Assembly (NCBI RefSeq): GCF_031457495.1
Contig: NZ_JAVDWM010000001.1
Location: 2,282,001-2,346,000, forward strand
Source of the DNA: Sphingopyxis sp. BE259
Lineage (GTDB): Bacteria > Pseudomonadota > Alphaproteobacteria > Sphingomonadales > Sphingomonadaceae
DNA: 64,000 nucleotides
Direction of reading: 5' to 3'
Shown here piece by piece: positions 1-10,847 of the stretch (positions are counted from its first letter, which is position 1; each line of letters starts with the position of its first letter). The translations under genes were made by a program, and so were the position numbers. The notes below the pieces were generated by a model. That model saw nothing but the letters and a program-made list of their open reading frames with translations, had not been told where the DNA came from and did no database searches.

Positions 1-387
1 GTCGTCTCGGCCGCGATCGAAAGCGAGCTGGTAACGATGGATATGGCCGACCGGCTGGAGTTTCTCGAAGAAATGGGCCTCCACGAAACCGGCCTCGCGC
101 GTGTCATCCGCGCCGGATACGAGCTGCTCCACCTGATCACCTTCTTCACCGTCGGCCCGCAGGAAGCGCGCGCGTGGACCGTGCACACGGGCGCCACGGC
201 GCCTGAAGCCGCAGGCGAGATCCACAGCGATTTCCAGAAGGGCTTCATCCGCGCCGAAACCATCGCCTATGACGATTATGTCGCGCTGGGCGGCGAGGCG
301 CGGGCGCGCGAGGCGGGCAAGCTGCGCGCCGAAGGGAAGGCTTATGTCGTGCACGACGGCGATGTGATGCACTTCCTGCACAGCTGA
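1..387 (+). CDS. ychF: YchF/OLA1-type ATPase, C-terminal part (5' end outside window)
   Basis: The frame is open from base 1 and gives the last 128 residues, so the gene starts before the window. The segment matches the end of YchF: a helical stretch ([24 protein letters not shown]) followed by the TGS domain, with [14 protein letters not shown], an [13 protein letters not shown] motif and the family-typical ending with DGD-x-x-HF. YchF is a cytosolic Obg-family P-loop protein that prefers ATP to GTP and associates with ribosomes in stress and redox control. The P-loop and switch regions lie outside the window, so catalytic integrity cannot be judged. Identification rests on the TGS end only but is distinctive. 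Confidence 0.93.
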   Translation, partial: VVSAAIESELVTMDMADRLEFLEEMGLHETGLARVIRAGYELLHLITFFTVGPQEARAWTVHTGATAPEAAGEIHSDFQKGFIRAETIAYDDYVALGGEARAREAGKLRAEGKAYVVHDGDVMHFLHS

Positions 388-478
388 TCCGCGCGTCGGC
401 GGGTTCGGCTTCGGTCATTGATGTAACGCGCGGCTCCGCTATCGAGGAGAAGCGATTCGCGTCCCCGGGAGCCCAGCC

Positions 479-2044
479 ATGTACAACCGCCGCCATTTTC
501 TTGCCGGAGCGACCCTTGCCGGTCTCGCAGCGCCGGCGATTGTCCGGGCGCAGGGCATATTGCGCGATTTTCCGTTCAAGCTGGGCGTGGCGGCGGGCGA
601 TCCGGCGAGCGACGGTTTCGTCATCTGGACGCGGTTGGCGCCCGAACCGATGGAACGTCACGGCGGGATGCCGCTGGCCAATGTGCCGGTCGAATGGGAA
701 GTCGCGAGCGACGGTGGGTTTCGCGATGTCGTCGCCAAGGGCACCGAGCTGGCACGCCCCGAGCTGGCCCACAGTGTCCATGTCGAAGTCGCGGGGCTGC
801 TTCCCGATCGTCCCTATTATTACCGCTTTACCGCCGCGGGCGAGCGCAGCCTGCGCGGCCGCGCGCGCACCCTGCCCGCCCCCGGTGCCAAGGTCGATGC
901 GCTGAAATTCGGGGTGGCCGGATGCCAGCATTTCGAGTCGGGATTTTACGGCGCCTATCGCCACATGGCGCGCGAAGACCTGGCCTTCGTTTATCATTAT
1001 GGCGACTTCATTTACGAATATCAGCAGAATTATCTGTACGACAGCGGCTTGCCGATCCGCCCGGTGCGCCGATACGAACAACGCGCGTTGTTCGACGTCA
1101 CCGATTTCCGCGCCGCTTATGCGCAAACCTTGCTAGACATCGACCAGCAGGCGGTGCGTTCGGTCCATGCGCATCTGTCGAGCTTCGACGATCATGAGAT
1201 CATCAACGATTGGGTGTCCGACATCGACAATTGGTCGATCGACCTGCCCGGGAACGATCCCGACGCGCCGTCGCCCGAGGTTTTCATGCTGAAAAAGCAG
1301 GCGGCGATGCAGGCGTGGTACGAGCATATGCCGGTGCGCAAGGCGCTATTGCCGCGCGGCGGCATGGTCGCGATGAACCGCGAGTTCCGCTATGGCGACC
1401 TGATGGCGATGCAGCTGCTCGACACGCGCCAGTACCGGGACGACCAGCCGTGCGGCGACGGCTTCAAACCCGCCTGCCCCGAAGTGTTCGCCAAGGACGC
1501 GCAGGTATTGGGCCGCGCGCAGGAAGACTGGCTGAACCGGAATCTGGCGAAAGGCGGCGCAACGTGGAACGCGCTGGCGCAGCAGGTGACGATGATGTCG
1601 CTCGACCGGCGGCGCAAGCCCGACGAGCCGAAGAAGATCGTAAATCTCGACAGCTGGGCGGGCTATGAAGCGCCGCGCGAGCGGATGTTGTCGCGGCTGG
1701 GCGGCCTCGACAATATCGTCGTGCTGACCGGCGACGAGCATCAGAATTTCTGCGGCGACCTGGTGCGACAAGACAAGGTCGTCGGTGCCGAATTTGTCGC
1801 AACCTCGATTTCGAGCGGTGGCGACGGCAGCGACAAGCGCAACGGCACCGACGAGTTCTTAAGGCTCAACCCCGAACTGAAATTCGCCAACGACCAGCGC
1901 GGCTATCTGGTGTGCGAAGTGGGCCGCGAGGCGTGGCAAACACATTTCATGGTCGTCGACAAGGTGACGACGCCCGTCAACACGCTGTCAAGGCGCGCGA
2001 CCGCGGTGGTCGAGAACGGCGTTGCCGGGATCAAGATGGCTTAG
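479..2044 (+). CDS. PhoD-family alkaline phosphatase, Tat-exported
   Basis: 521 residues. The N-terminus has a twin-arginine signal (NRRHFLAGATLAGLAAPAIV, cut near VRAQ), expected because PhoD enzymes fold with Fe/Ca cofactors before export. An N-terminal PhoD Ig-like domain (about 35-140) precedes the metallophosphatase core with metal-ligand motifs GDFIYEY, SSFDDHEIINDW and VLTGDEHQNF. It should hydrolyse phosphate mono- or diesters in the periplasm for phosphate scavenging. The start is supported by a GGGAG about 7 nt upstream. Its TAG overlaps the stop of the convergent DUF1206 gene by 3-4 bases. No Pho box was identified upstream. Family call is firm; the substrate is not known. Confidence 0.9.
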   Translation: MYNRRHFLAGATLAGLAAPAIVRAQGILRDFPFKLGVAAGDPASDGFVIWTRLAPEPMERHGGMPLANVPVEWEVASDGGFRDVVAKGTELARPELAHSVHVEVAGLLPDRPYYYRFTAAGERSLRGRARTLPAPGAKVDALKFGVAGCQHFESGFYGAYRHMAREDLAFVYHYGDFIYEYQQNYLYDSGLPIRPVRRYEQRALFDVTDFRAAYAQTLLDIDQQAVRSVHAHLSSFDDHEIINDWVSDIDNWSIDLPGNDPDAPSPEVFMLKKQAAMQAWYEHMPVRKALLPRGGMVAMNREFRYGDLMAMQLLDTRQYRDDQPCGDGFKPACPEVFAKDAQVLGRAQEDWLNRNLAKGGATWNALAQQVTMMSLDRRRKPDEPKKIVNLDSWAGYEAPRERMLSRLGGLDNIVVLTGDEHQNFCGDLVRQDKVVGAEFVATSISSGGDGSDKRNGTDEFLRLNPELKFANDQRGYLVCEVGREAWQTHFMVVDKVTTPVNTLSRRATAVVENGVAGIKMA

Positions 2045-2838
2045 CGGGCGGCGGCCTTGAGCCGCGCGACGACATCCTCGTCGCGAATACGGCGCCACTT
2101 CGCTTCGGCAAAGCTGTGGACACCGAACAGAAACAGCCCCGCGGCGACCAGAAGATAGAGTTCGGCATGTCCGGTCAGCGCCGACAGCGCATCGCCAAGT
2201 CCTTTGACCTCGCCCGCCGATCCGAACCAACCCGCACGGATCAGCGACACGCCGATGACCGTAAACACCACCGCGCGCGCGGCGAGCCCGGCACGGCCGA
2301 CGGGGACGACCCACGCGGGCGCATCGGCGGCGACGCCCTGCATAAACTCGGTAGTCCAGGCCTTCATCGCCTGATGCGCGGCAGCGGCGAGAAAGCACAA
2401 TCCGATGGCACCGAGCAGCGTGCCGCCCAGCGGCATGTCGAGCAGCATCCCGGCGGCCGCCTGTTCCTGTTCGCCGTTACCGGCCGCGGCCTGGCCCGAG
2501 GCGAGCCTGACGGCGGCCCAAGCCAGAATGAAATGCGCGATACCGCTCGCCGCATAGCCGATGCGGATCGCGATACCCTTGGCATCGTCGCCCTTGCCCT
2601 CGCTGTCGAGTGCGGCGCCATAGAGGCGATAGGCACCGTAAAGCGCGAGACCGATCGCCAGTAGAATGAGCAGATAGGGGCCGCCCGACATCTCCTTCAC
2701 CGCGCGGAACACGCCTTGCGGGCTGGCGTCCGACGCGTTGGCGCTGGTCAGCGCAAAAAAGGCGAGCAGGCAATAAACGACGCCGCGCGCGCACCATCCC
2801 GCGCGAGCAAAGGTTTCGAGGCGGCGCAGTCGGTTCAT
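2041..2838 (-). CDS. DUF1206 integral membrane protein
   Basis: 265 residues, hydrophobic, with about six predicted membrane spans in three pairs. Each pair has the DUF1206 look: an aromatic-ARG-x-VY start (LETFARAGWCARGVVYCLLAFFAL; then IRIGYAASGIAHFILAWAAV; then VPVGRAGLAARAVVFTVIGV). This threefold internal repeat is the family signature. Function is not established for DUF1206. The stop is shared with the convergent phosphatase; upstream 60 bp separate it from the stop of mutL, which reads the same way, so it may be read through from mutL. Confidence 0.85.
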   Translation of the reverse strand: MNRLRRLETFARAGWCARGVVYCLLAFFALTSANASDASPQGVFRAVKEMSGGPYLLILLAIGLALYGAYRLYGAALDSEGKGDDAKGIAIRIGYAASGIAHFILAWAAVRLASGQAAAGNGEQEQAAAGMLLDMPLGGTLLGAIGLCFLAAAAHQAMKAWTTEFMQGVAADAPAWVVPVGRAGLAARAVVFTVIGVSLIRAGWFGSAGEVKGLGDALSALTGHAELYLLVAAGLFLFGVHSFAEAKWRRIRDEDVVARLKAAAR

Positions 2839-2901
2839 CGGGTGGCTCCTAACGTAATGTCGTCAGGCAACGTCCCGGCGCAAGCGCAGTTCCGTGCGCG
2901 G

Positions 2902-4734
2902 CTATTTCCGGCCGAACAGCCGTTCGACATCGTCCATCGCCAGCTTGACCCATGTCGGGCGGCCATGGTTGCACTGGCCGCTGTGCGGGGTGACCTCCAT
3001 CGTGCGGAGCAGCGCGTTCATTTCGGCGACGCTGAGGGTGCGGCCGGCGCGGACCGAGCCGTGGCAGGCCATGGTGGCGGCGACCAGTTCGAGCTTTTCG
3101 TTGAGCCCGAGCGCGGCGTCATAACCCGCCAGATCGTCGGCGATGTCGGTGACGAGTTTGCGGCAGTCGATCGCGCCGAGCATCGCCGGGGTCGCGCGGA
3201 CCATCACCGCGGCGGGGCCGAAGCGTTCGAGCTCGACCCCGAGCGTCGCCAGCTGCACCGCCGCGGCTTCGAGGCGGTCGCACGCAGGTTCGTCGAGTTC
3301 GACGACTTCGGGGAGGAGCAGGCCTTGCGACGGGACCGCCTGCCCGCTCATCCCGCGGCGCAATTGTTCGAGCACGAGCCGCTCGTGCGCGGCGTGCTGG
3401 TCGACGATGACCAGCCCGTCCTCGGCCTCGGCGACGATATAGGTGCGCGCAATCTGGCCGCGCGCGATGCCCAGCGGATGCGCGTCGGCATGCGGAACCG
3501 GCGCCGTCGCCGCTTCGGCGCGGCCCATTGGCAACGTATCATGGGGAAGCGCATCGCGCGGCGGCGCGAAATCGACAACGCGGTCACGGAGCAGCGCGTG
3601 GGTGGCCGGATCAGTATCGGCGCCAAACAGATGCGTCGCCGGGGCGTGCGGATAGGGCAGATGTGCGGCAAACAGGGTCGGCGCGGGCGGGGCGACCGGT
3701 TCCTGCTGCCATGCCGCCAGCGCCGCCTCGGCGGGGCGCTGGACGCTGCGAAAGCCATGCTCGTCGAGCGCGCGGCGCAGCCCGCCGACGATCATGCCGC
3801 GGATCAGCTGCGGGTCGCGAAAACGCACCTCGGTCTTGGCCGGGTGGACGTTGACGTCAACCTCGCCGCCCGGGACGTCGAGGAACAGCGCAACGACGGG
3901 GTGACGGTCGCGCGCGAGCAGATCGGCATAGGCGCCGCGGAGCGCGCCGACCAGCAGCCGGTCCTTCACCGGGCGGCCATTGACGAACAGATATTGATGG
4001 TCGGCAATGCCGCGATTGTAGGTCGGCAGGCTGATGACGCCGCCGATTTGGATGCCGCCGCGATCGAGATCGACGCCGATGCTGTTCGCCGCCAGATCGC
4101 GCTGGGTCAGGGCTGCAACGCGGCTGAGCTGGTCCTGCCCGCCCTGCACGTCGAGCACGCGCCGCCCGTCGTGCTCGACGATGAAACCGACGTCGGGGCG
4201 CGCCATCGCGAGCCGTTTCACGACGTCGAGGCACGCGGCATATTCGCTGCGCGCGCTGCGCAGGAATTTAAGGCGCGCCGGGACACGCGCGAACAAATCC
4301 TCGACGACGACGCGGGTGCCCGGCGCCAACGCAGCCGGTCCCTCGGCGATCACGGCGCCGTTATCGACGACCCGCCGCCAGCCGTCACCGCCCGCGACCC
4401 GGCTCTCCAGCGTCAGCCGCGCTACGCTGGCAATCGACGGCAACGCCTCGCCGCGAAAACCCAGCGTGGTGACATCCTCAATCGCGTCGTCGGGCAGCTT
4501 TGACGTCGCATGGCGTTCAAGCGCGAGGGCCATGTCGGCGGCGGTCATGCCGCAGCCGTCATCCTCGACCTCGAGCCGCGCGATTCCGCCTTCACCGATT
4601 CGCACCGAAATGCGACTCGCCCCCGCATCAATGGCGTTTTCGACCAGTTCTTTCAGCGCCGCGGCGGGTCTTTCGACCACTTCACCGGCTGCGATCCGAT
4701 TTACGAGGGTTTCAGGCAGGCGACGTATTGACAT
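2902..4734 (-). CDS. mutL: DNA mismatch repair protein MutL
   Basis: 610 residues from the ATG that gives MSIRRLPETLVNRIAAGEVV; a longer upstream extension exists but is not conserved-looking, so this start was chosen. GHKL ATPase motifs are present: KELVENAIDAG, DDGCGM, and TSKL followed by GFRGEAL. The C-terminal dimerisation domain carries DQHA-AH-E-RLVL-E near residue 445, matching the DQHA(X)2E(X)4E endonuclease motif of MutL proteins from species that lack MutH. It therefore probably nicks the unmethylated strand itself after MutS binds a mismatch. Divergent from mreB across 184 bp. Confidence 0.97.
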   Translation of the reverse strand: MSIRRLPETLVNRIAAGEVVERPAAALKELVENAIDAGASRISVRIGEGGIARLEVEDDGCGMTAADMALALERHATSKLPDDAIEDVTTLGFRGEALPSIASVARLTLESRVAGGDGWRRVVDNGAVIAEGPAALAPGTRVVVEDLFARVPARLKFLRSARSEYAACLDVVKRLAMARPDVGFIVEHDGRRVLDVQGGQDQLSRVAALTQRDLAANSIGVDLDRGGIQIGGVISLPTYNRGIADHQYLFVNGRPVKDRLLVGALRGAYADLLARDRHPVVALFLDVPGGEVDVNVHPAKTEVRFRDPQLIRGMIVGGLRRALDEHGFRSVQRPAEAALAAWQQEPVAPPAPTLFAAHLPYPHAPATHLFGADTDPATHALLRDRVVDFAPPRDALPHDTLPMGRAEAATAPVPHADAHPLGIARGQIARTYIVAEAEDGLVIVDQHAAHERLVLEQLRRGMSGQAVPSQGLLLPEVVELDEPACDRLEAAAVQLATLGVELERFGPAAVMVRATPAMLGAIDCRKLVTDIADDLAGYDAALGLNEKLELVAATMACHGSVRAGRTLSVAEMNALLRTMEVTPHSGQCNHGRPTWVKLAMDDVERLFGRK

Positions 4735-4816
4735 GGGGCGTGTCCTAGCGCAGTCGGACGCAAATCGCGACCCACCCGCACAGCCTTGATCATATGGTCC
4801 AGCCAGCCCCCCATAG

Positions 4817-5965
<1,149 letters not shown>

Positions 5966-5985
5966 TCGGACGGTAGCGCTTTACT

Positions 5986-6891
5986 ATGGTCCGCCCGGCA
6001 CATCGGCGTCCGGGGCAATCCCGCAAGGCCCAGTATAGCCTGTTCGTTGCCTATGTCATTGCGGTGACGGGCGCGGTCGCGGGGCTGTTGCTGGCGATCC
6101 TGTCGGTGGTTGATCCCGTCGGCTTTGCCCAGCTTCGCGTGGCAAGCCAGGAAATCACCGCGCCCGTTGCGCGCGTGTCGCGATCGGTGATCGGGTCGAT
6201 TTCGGGCATCGACGACAGCGTTGGTGCCTATGTCAGCGCGGGGTCGCAGAACCGGCGGCTGCGCGGCGAATTGGCCGACACCCGCCGCGAACTGGTCGCC
6301 ACCAGCTCGCTGCAGGAAGAGAACCGCCAGTTGAAAGCCCTGCTCAAGCTGCAGGAAACCGACAAGACGGCGCTTGCCAACGGCTATCTGCTCACGTCGA
6401 CCTCAACCAGCAGCAAGCGCATCGCGCTGCTCAGTATCGGGCGCAATCTGGGCGTGACCGCAGGTCAGCCAGTCCGCGGCGCCGACGGGCTGATCGGCCG
6501 CATTCTCAGCAGCGGCCCGTCGGTGTCGCAAGTGCTGCTGCTGACCGACGTCGACAACATCGTCCCCGTCCGCCGCGCCCGCGATGGCCTGCCCGCGCTG
6601 GCCTATGGCCGCGGCAACGGCGATCTGGACATTCGCACCCTCAACATCGCCAACAATCCGTTCAAGCCCGGCGACATCCTGGTTACTTCGGGCACTGGCG
6701 GCCTCTATCCGCCGAACATCCCGGTCGCGATCGTCGTGCGGCGCCAGGACGACGGCGCCCTCGCCCGCCCCCTCGCCGACCCCGGCAAGGTCGATGCGGT
6801 ATCGGTGCTGCGCCCCTACACCCCCGACAATATAGAGGCTCAAGCGGCCCCTGCCCCGCCGCCCGCAGCACCCGCAGGTGCCGCCCCATGA
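5986..6891 (+). CDS. mreC: Rod-shape determining protein MreC
   Basis: 301 residues. One N-terminal membrane span (about residues 17-39, LFVAYVIAVTGAVAGLLLAI), a coiled coil (about 65-120, rich in RRLRGELADTRREL-type heptads), then the double beta-barrel periplasmic domain with the family motif VTSGTGGLYPPNIPVAIV. It links MreB filaments to PBP2 and activates PBP2-RodA. The last ~20 residues are a Pro/Ala-rich tail common in alphaproteobacteria. The stop overlaps the mreD start as ATGA. Confidence 0.96.
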   Translation: MVRPAHRRPGQSRKAQYSLFVAYVIAVTGAVAGLLLAILSVVDPVGFAQLRVASQEITAPVARVSRSVIGSISGIDDSVGAYVSAGSQNRRLRGELADTRRELVATSSLQEENRQLKALLKLQETDKTALANGYLLTSTSTSSKRIALLSIGRNLGVTAGQPVRGADGLIGRILSSGPSVSQVLLLTDVDNIVPVRRARDGLPALAYGRGNGDLDIRTLNIANNPFKPGDILVTSGTGGLYPPNIPVAIVVRRQDDGALARPLADPGKVDAVSVLRPYTPDNIEAQAAPAPPPAAPAGAAP

Positions 6892-7412
6892 ACAATCGCG
6901 CCGCGCCGCGTCTGGGCGAACCGGCCTCGCTGTGGCGTATGCGGATCGTGCCGGTGGCGACGGTGATGCTCGCCTCGGCGCTGCCGCTGATGCTGCCGCT
7001 GGTCGCCAATTCGCCGGTGCTGCCGCCGCTGGGGCTGCTGTTCTTTCTGTGCTGGCAATTGCTGCGCACCGAAATGTGGCCGGTGTGGATCGGCCTGCCG
7101 CTGGGATTATGGGACGATCTGTTCAGCGGTCAGCCGATCGGCACCGCGGTCGGGCTGTGGACGCTGGCCAGCATTGCGATCCATTATTCGTCGCAACGCA
7201 TTTATTGGCGCGGTTTCCTGCACGACTGGGCGATCGCGGCCTTGCTGATTGCGATCATCCAGTCGCTGGCGGCGCTGATCGTCCATCCGGATGCGGCGAC
7301 CGGGCGCGTGCTGGGGCTGGTGGTGCCGCAAATCATCATTTCGGCGCTGCTCGTCCCGCTGTTCATGCGGTTGACCGGCAAGTTTGACAATTTCCGCCTG
7401 AAGCGCCGATAA
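6888..7412 (+). CDS. mreD: Rod-shape determining membrane protein MreD
   Basis: 174 residues, hydrophobic with about five membrane spans. Typical MreD features are visible: PLMLPLVANSPVLPPLGLLFFLCW, a central GLPLGLWDDLFSGQPIGTAV motif and a C-terminal span ending near FMRLTGKFDNFRLKRR. It is part of the Rod complex in the cytoplasmic membrane. The ATG overlaps the mreC stop by 4 bases, so translation is probably coupled; mrdA follows 20 bp later. Confidence 0.93.
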   Translation: MNNRAAPRLGEPASLWRMRIVPVATVMLASALPLMLPLVANSPVLPPLGLLFFLCWQLLRTEMWPVWIGLPLGLWDDLFSGQPIGTAVGLWTLASIAIHYSSQRIYWRGFLHDWAIAALLIAIIQSLAALIVHPDAATGRVLGLVVPQIIISALLVPLFMRLTGKFDNFRLKRR

Positions 7413-7432
7413 CCCCGTTAGTCAGAAACCAG

Positions 7433-9340
7433 ATGTCGCGCAAAAACCCGCCCATTACCGAAGCCTGGAGGGGACTCACCTTCACCCGCCGCGCGCTTGT
7501 CGTGGGCGGCGCGCAGGCCGCAGTGGGCGTCGCGCTGGCGGCCCGCATGGCCTATATCTCGGTCGTCGACAATGATCGTTATGTGCTGGAATCGGAAAGC
7601 AACCGGGTCAATCTGACGCTGGTGCCGCCGCGGCGCGGGTGGATCGTCGATCGCCATGGCAAGGCGCTGGCGAACAACCGCGTCAGCTTGCGCATCGACA
7701 TCATTCCCGACCGCTTGCACAACAAGGAGCTGGTGCTGGGCCAATTGCGGACGTTGCTGCGGCTTGACGGTGATGCGATGGACCGGATCAACCGCGACCT
7801 GAAGGCAGCATCGGGGTTCCAACCGGTCGCGGTCGCCGAAGACATGACCGAGGCCGAATATGCGTCGATCCTGGTCCGCTTGCCCGAAATGCCCGGCATC
7901 GCTCCCCAGCGCGGCTTTGCGCGCAACTATCCCACCGGCGCTGCGGTCGGTCATCTGATCGGCTATGTCGGCGCCCCAAACGCCGAAGAATATCAAAAGG
8001 CCAAGGATCCGCTGTACATCACGCCCGGATACCGGATCGGCAAGGACGGGTTGGAGAAATATTTCCAGCCGATGCTGAAGGGCAAGCCCGGTGCACGGCG
8101 GGTCGAGGTTACCGCTGGCGGCCGCGTCGTGCGCGACCTCGATACCCAGCCCGACGTCCAGGGCAAGACCGTCCACCTGACCATCGACGCCGATTTGCAG
8201 GAATATGCGGCGCGGCGGATGGGCGGCGAGTCGGGCGCCGTCGTTGTCATCGATTGCCTGACCGGCGACATCCTGTCGTTCATCTCGATGCCCAGTTTCG
8301 ATCCGAACAGCTTTTCGGACGGGATCAGCAACAGCGAATATAGCTGGCTGCGTGCCGACGATCACCAGCCGCTGATCAACAAGGCAACGCGCGGGCTGTA
8401 TCCGCCCGGATCGACGCTGAAACCAATGGCGGCGATCGCGGCGGTCCAGCATGGCATCGATCCGGGCGAGCGGCACACCTGCATCGGCGGCTATCGGCTC
8501 GGCAACCGCTTCTTCCGCTGCCTGGGCACGCACGGCAGTGTCGATATGCCGACCGCGATCGAAAAAAGCTGCAACAGCTATTTCTACTGGCTCGCCCACC
8601 GGCTCGGCTATGACGCGATGGCGCCGACCGCCAAGCTGCTCGGGCTGGGCGAGGAATTCCAGCTCGCGGGTAGCAACCAGCGGTATGGCACCATCCCCGA
8701 CAGCGCATGGAAGATGCGCCGCTATGACCAAAAATGGTCGGCATCGGATTCGTTGAACGCGGTGATCGGCCAAGGCTATGTCAGCGTCAATCCGCTGCAG
8801 CTGGCAGTAATGACAGCGCGGATCGCGTCGGGGCGGCGGCTGTACCCTCGCCTGATCAATCGCGAATTTCGCAACGAGCCGCTACCTTTCTCAGCCGAAG
8901 CCCTTGCCGTCGCGCGCGCCGGGATGGACCGCGTCGTCAACGGCGCCGGAACCGCGGTGCGTAGCCGCCTGCCGCTCGACGGCATCACGATGGGCGGCAA
9001 GACCGGCACCGCGCAGGTGCGCGGTCTGGCCTCGGGCTCACGCGGCCAGAGCGGCGCGTGGAAATATCGCGACCACGGGCTGTTCGTCTGCTTTGCGCCG
9101 GTTGAAAACCCGCGCTACGCCGCGTCGGTGGTGATCGAGCACGGCATGGGCGGCTCGCGCGCCGCGGCGCCGATCGCCAAGGATATCTTCACCTTCCTCT
9201 ATGACCGCGAAAAAGCAATGGAGGCGCTCGAGACGTTCGAGGCCGGATGGGGTGGCAACATCAAGGAACGGATGGACCGCGACTATGCGGCGTGGAAATC
9301 GGGCGCGTCGAGCGATCCCAACCCGGAGCTGCCGCAATGA
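7433..9340 (+). CDS. mrdA: Penicillin-binding protein 2 (class B transpeptidase)
   Basis: 635 residues. One membrane anchor (about residues 25-45), a pedestal domain with the RGWIVDRHGKALANN motif, then the transpeptidase with the acyl-serine tetrad in PPGSTLKP (Ser near 326), the SxN motif in KSCNSYF (near 379) and KTGTAQV (near 523). It cross-links peptidoglycan during cell elongation and is the partner of the RodA glycosyltransferase encoded next. The stop overlaps the rodA start as ATGA. Confidence 0.97.
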   Translation: MSRKNPPITEAWRGLTFTRRALVVGGAQAAVGVALAARMAYISVVDNDRYVLESESNRVNLTLVPPRRGWIVDRHGKALANNRVSLRIDIIPDRLHNKELVLGQLRTLLRLDGDAMDRINRDLKAASGFQPVAVAEDMTEAEYASILVRLPEMPGIAPQRGFARNYPTGAAVGHLIGYVGAPNAEEYQKAKDPLYITPGYRIGKDGLEKYFQPMLKGKPGARRVEVTAGGRVVRDLDTQPDVQGKTVHLTIDADLQEYAARRMGGESGAVVVIDCLTGDILSFISMPSFDPNSFSDGISNSEYSWLRADDHQPLINKATRGLYPPGSTLKPMAAIAAVQHGIDPGERHTCIGGYRLGNRFFRCLGTHGSVDMPTAIEKSCNSYFYWLAHRLGYDAMAPTAKLLGLGEEFQLAGSNQRYGTIPDSAWKMRRYDQKWSASDSLNAVIGQGYVSVNPLQLAVMTARIASGRRLYPRLINREFRNEPLPFSAEALAVARAGMDRVVNGAGTAVRSRLPLDGITMGGKTGTAQVRGLASGSRGQSGAWKYRDHGLFVCFAPVENPRYAASVVIEHGMGGSRAAAPIAKDIFTFLYDREKAMEALETFEAGWGGNIKERMDRDYAAWKSGASSDPNPELPQ

Positions 9341-10443
9341 TCGTCGTGCCGCCCGCCATCCAGCGCATCCCCTGGAAGCTGATCGCGCTGCTCAGCGCCA
9401 TCACGGGCTTCGGCATCCTCGTGCTCTATTCGGCGGCGGGCGGAAGTTTCACGCCGTGGGCGATGCAGCAGACCATCCGCTTCCTCGTCTTCCTGACCGT
9501 GGCGATGATCCTGGGACGCTTCCCTATCCGCATTTTCGAGGATTTTTCGTACCTCGCCTACATCGGCGTGCTCATCCTGCTGATTGGGGTCGAACTGCTT
9601 GGTTTTGTTGGCGGGGGGAGCCAGCGCTGGCTGAACCTCGGCTTCATGAACCTACAGCCCTCCGAACTGATGAAGGTGACGATCGTTGTCGCGCTGGCCC
9701 GCTTCTACGCGCAATTGCCGCCAGGCAACACGCGCAGCTGGACCGCCTTGTGGCCCGCGCTCGTGATGATCGGCCTGCCCGCCGCGCTCGTCATGCTGCA
9801 ACCCGACCTTGGCACCGCCCTGTCGATCTGCATCGGCGGGGTGGTGGTGATGTTTGCTGCCGGGTTGCCGTTCTGGTGGTTTGGCAGCACCGCGATCGCC
9901 GGCGCCGCGGCGCTGCCGGTGCTGTTCTCGTTCCTGCACGATTACCAGCAAAAGCGCGTGCTGATCTTTCTCGACCCCGAAAGCGATCCGCTCGGCGCCG
10001 GTTATCATATCAGCCAGTCAAAGATTGCGATCGGGTCGGGCGGGATTGGCGGCAAGGGGTTTCTCAACGGGTCGCAAAGCCACCTCGACTATCTGCCCGA
10101 GGGGCATACCGATTTCATCTTCGCCACCATGGCCGAGGAATGGGGGCTGATCGGCGGGCTGGGGCTGCTGTTTGCTTTCTTCCTGCTGCTGCGTTGGGGA
10201 ACGCGCGTCGCGTTGAAAGCGCGCACCCGCTTTGGCCAACTCACCGCCGCGGGGCTGACCATGACGATCTTTTTCTACATCGCAATCAACCTGATGATGG
10301 TGATGGGGCTGGCGCCCGTCGTCGGCATCCCGCTACCGTTGTTTTCCTATGGCGGATCGTCGATGCTGACGATCATGACCTGCGTCGGCATCATTTTGGC
10401 GATTGAAAACGACAGCAAAACAGGGACGCGCCGCCTCCATTGA
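9337..10443 (+). CDS. rodA: SEDS peptidoglycan glycosyltransferase RodA
   Basis: 368 residues from the ATG overlapping the PBP2 stop (ATGA); an upstream in-frame start would lie inside mrdA and adds non-conserved residues. About ten membrane spans. SEDS motifs are visible: GGGSQRWLNLGFMNLQPSE, MLQPDLGTAL, the large loop ending in FLNGSQSHLDYLPEGHTDF, and VVGIPLPLFSYGGSSML. It polymerises lipid II into glycan strands together with PBP2. Last gene of the operon; tRNA-Lys lies 112 bp downstream and no strong intrinsic terminator was seen in the gap. Confidence 0.97.
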   Translation: MIVVPPAIQRIPWKLIALLSAITGFGILVLYSAAGGSFTPWAMQQTIRFLVFLTVAMILGRFPIRIFEDFSYLAYIGVLILLIGVELLGFVGGGSQRWLNLGFMNLQPSELMKVTIVVALARFYAQLPPGNTRSWTALWPALVMIGLPAALVMLQPDLGTALSICIGGVVVMFAAGLPFWWFGSTAIAGAAALPVLFSFLHDYQQKRVLIFLDPESDPLGAGYHISQSKIAIGSGGIGGKGFLNGSQSHLDYLPEGHTDFIFATMAEEWGLIGGLGLLFAFFLLLRWGTRVALKARTRFGQLTAAGLTMTIFFYIAINLMMVMGLAPVVGIPLPLFSYGGSSMLTIMTCVGIILAIENDSKTGTRRLH

Positions 10444-10555
10444 GAAAAATCTTCGCGCCAGCCATTGCCATCCCCGCAACACCATGATAGCGGGCCGCTC
10501 GCTTCGCAGCAAAGAGGATAACTCGCCGCCGCAAAGCGCGCCGCAACCCGGCAGT

Positions 10556-10631
<76 letters not shown>

Positions 10632-10847
10632 TTTCTTTCCCCAAAATTTGACGGCAATTTTCCCCGCCGGGGAACATGTCATTGCGCTTTCGGTTTGACG
10701 GACGGCGATCCGCCGTGCTTGCTGACGATCACACCGCCGTGATTGTCCGGCCGGTCGCCGATCCCCGTTTCCGACGGTCTGGTTTCGGACGCGGATCGGT
10801 TATAGCAAGACATTCCTCGCCCTTTTTCCTGCGATTGGTCTTATTCT

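Noticed and set aside
245..1126. A 293-codon minus-strand frame over the PhoD-type phosphatase
   Set aside because: Antisense to conserved catalytic motifs; no recognisable product.
2716..4503. A 595-codon open frame on the plus strand antisense to mutL
   Set aside because: It lies wholly over recognised MutL coding sequence, and its Arg/Asp/Gly-rich translation has no domain. High GC leaves long antisense frames open.
10444..10555. A short open frame running through tRNA-Lys
   Set aside because: It overlaps the tRNA completely and has no protein similarity; the cloverleaf is perfect.
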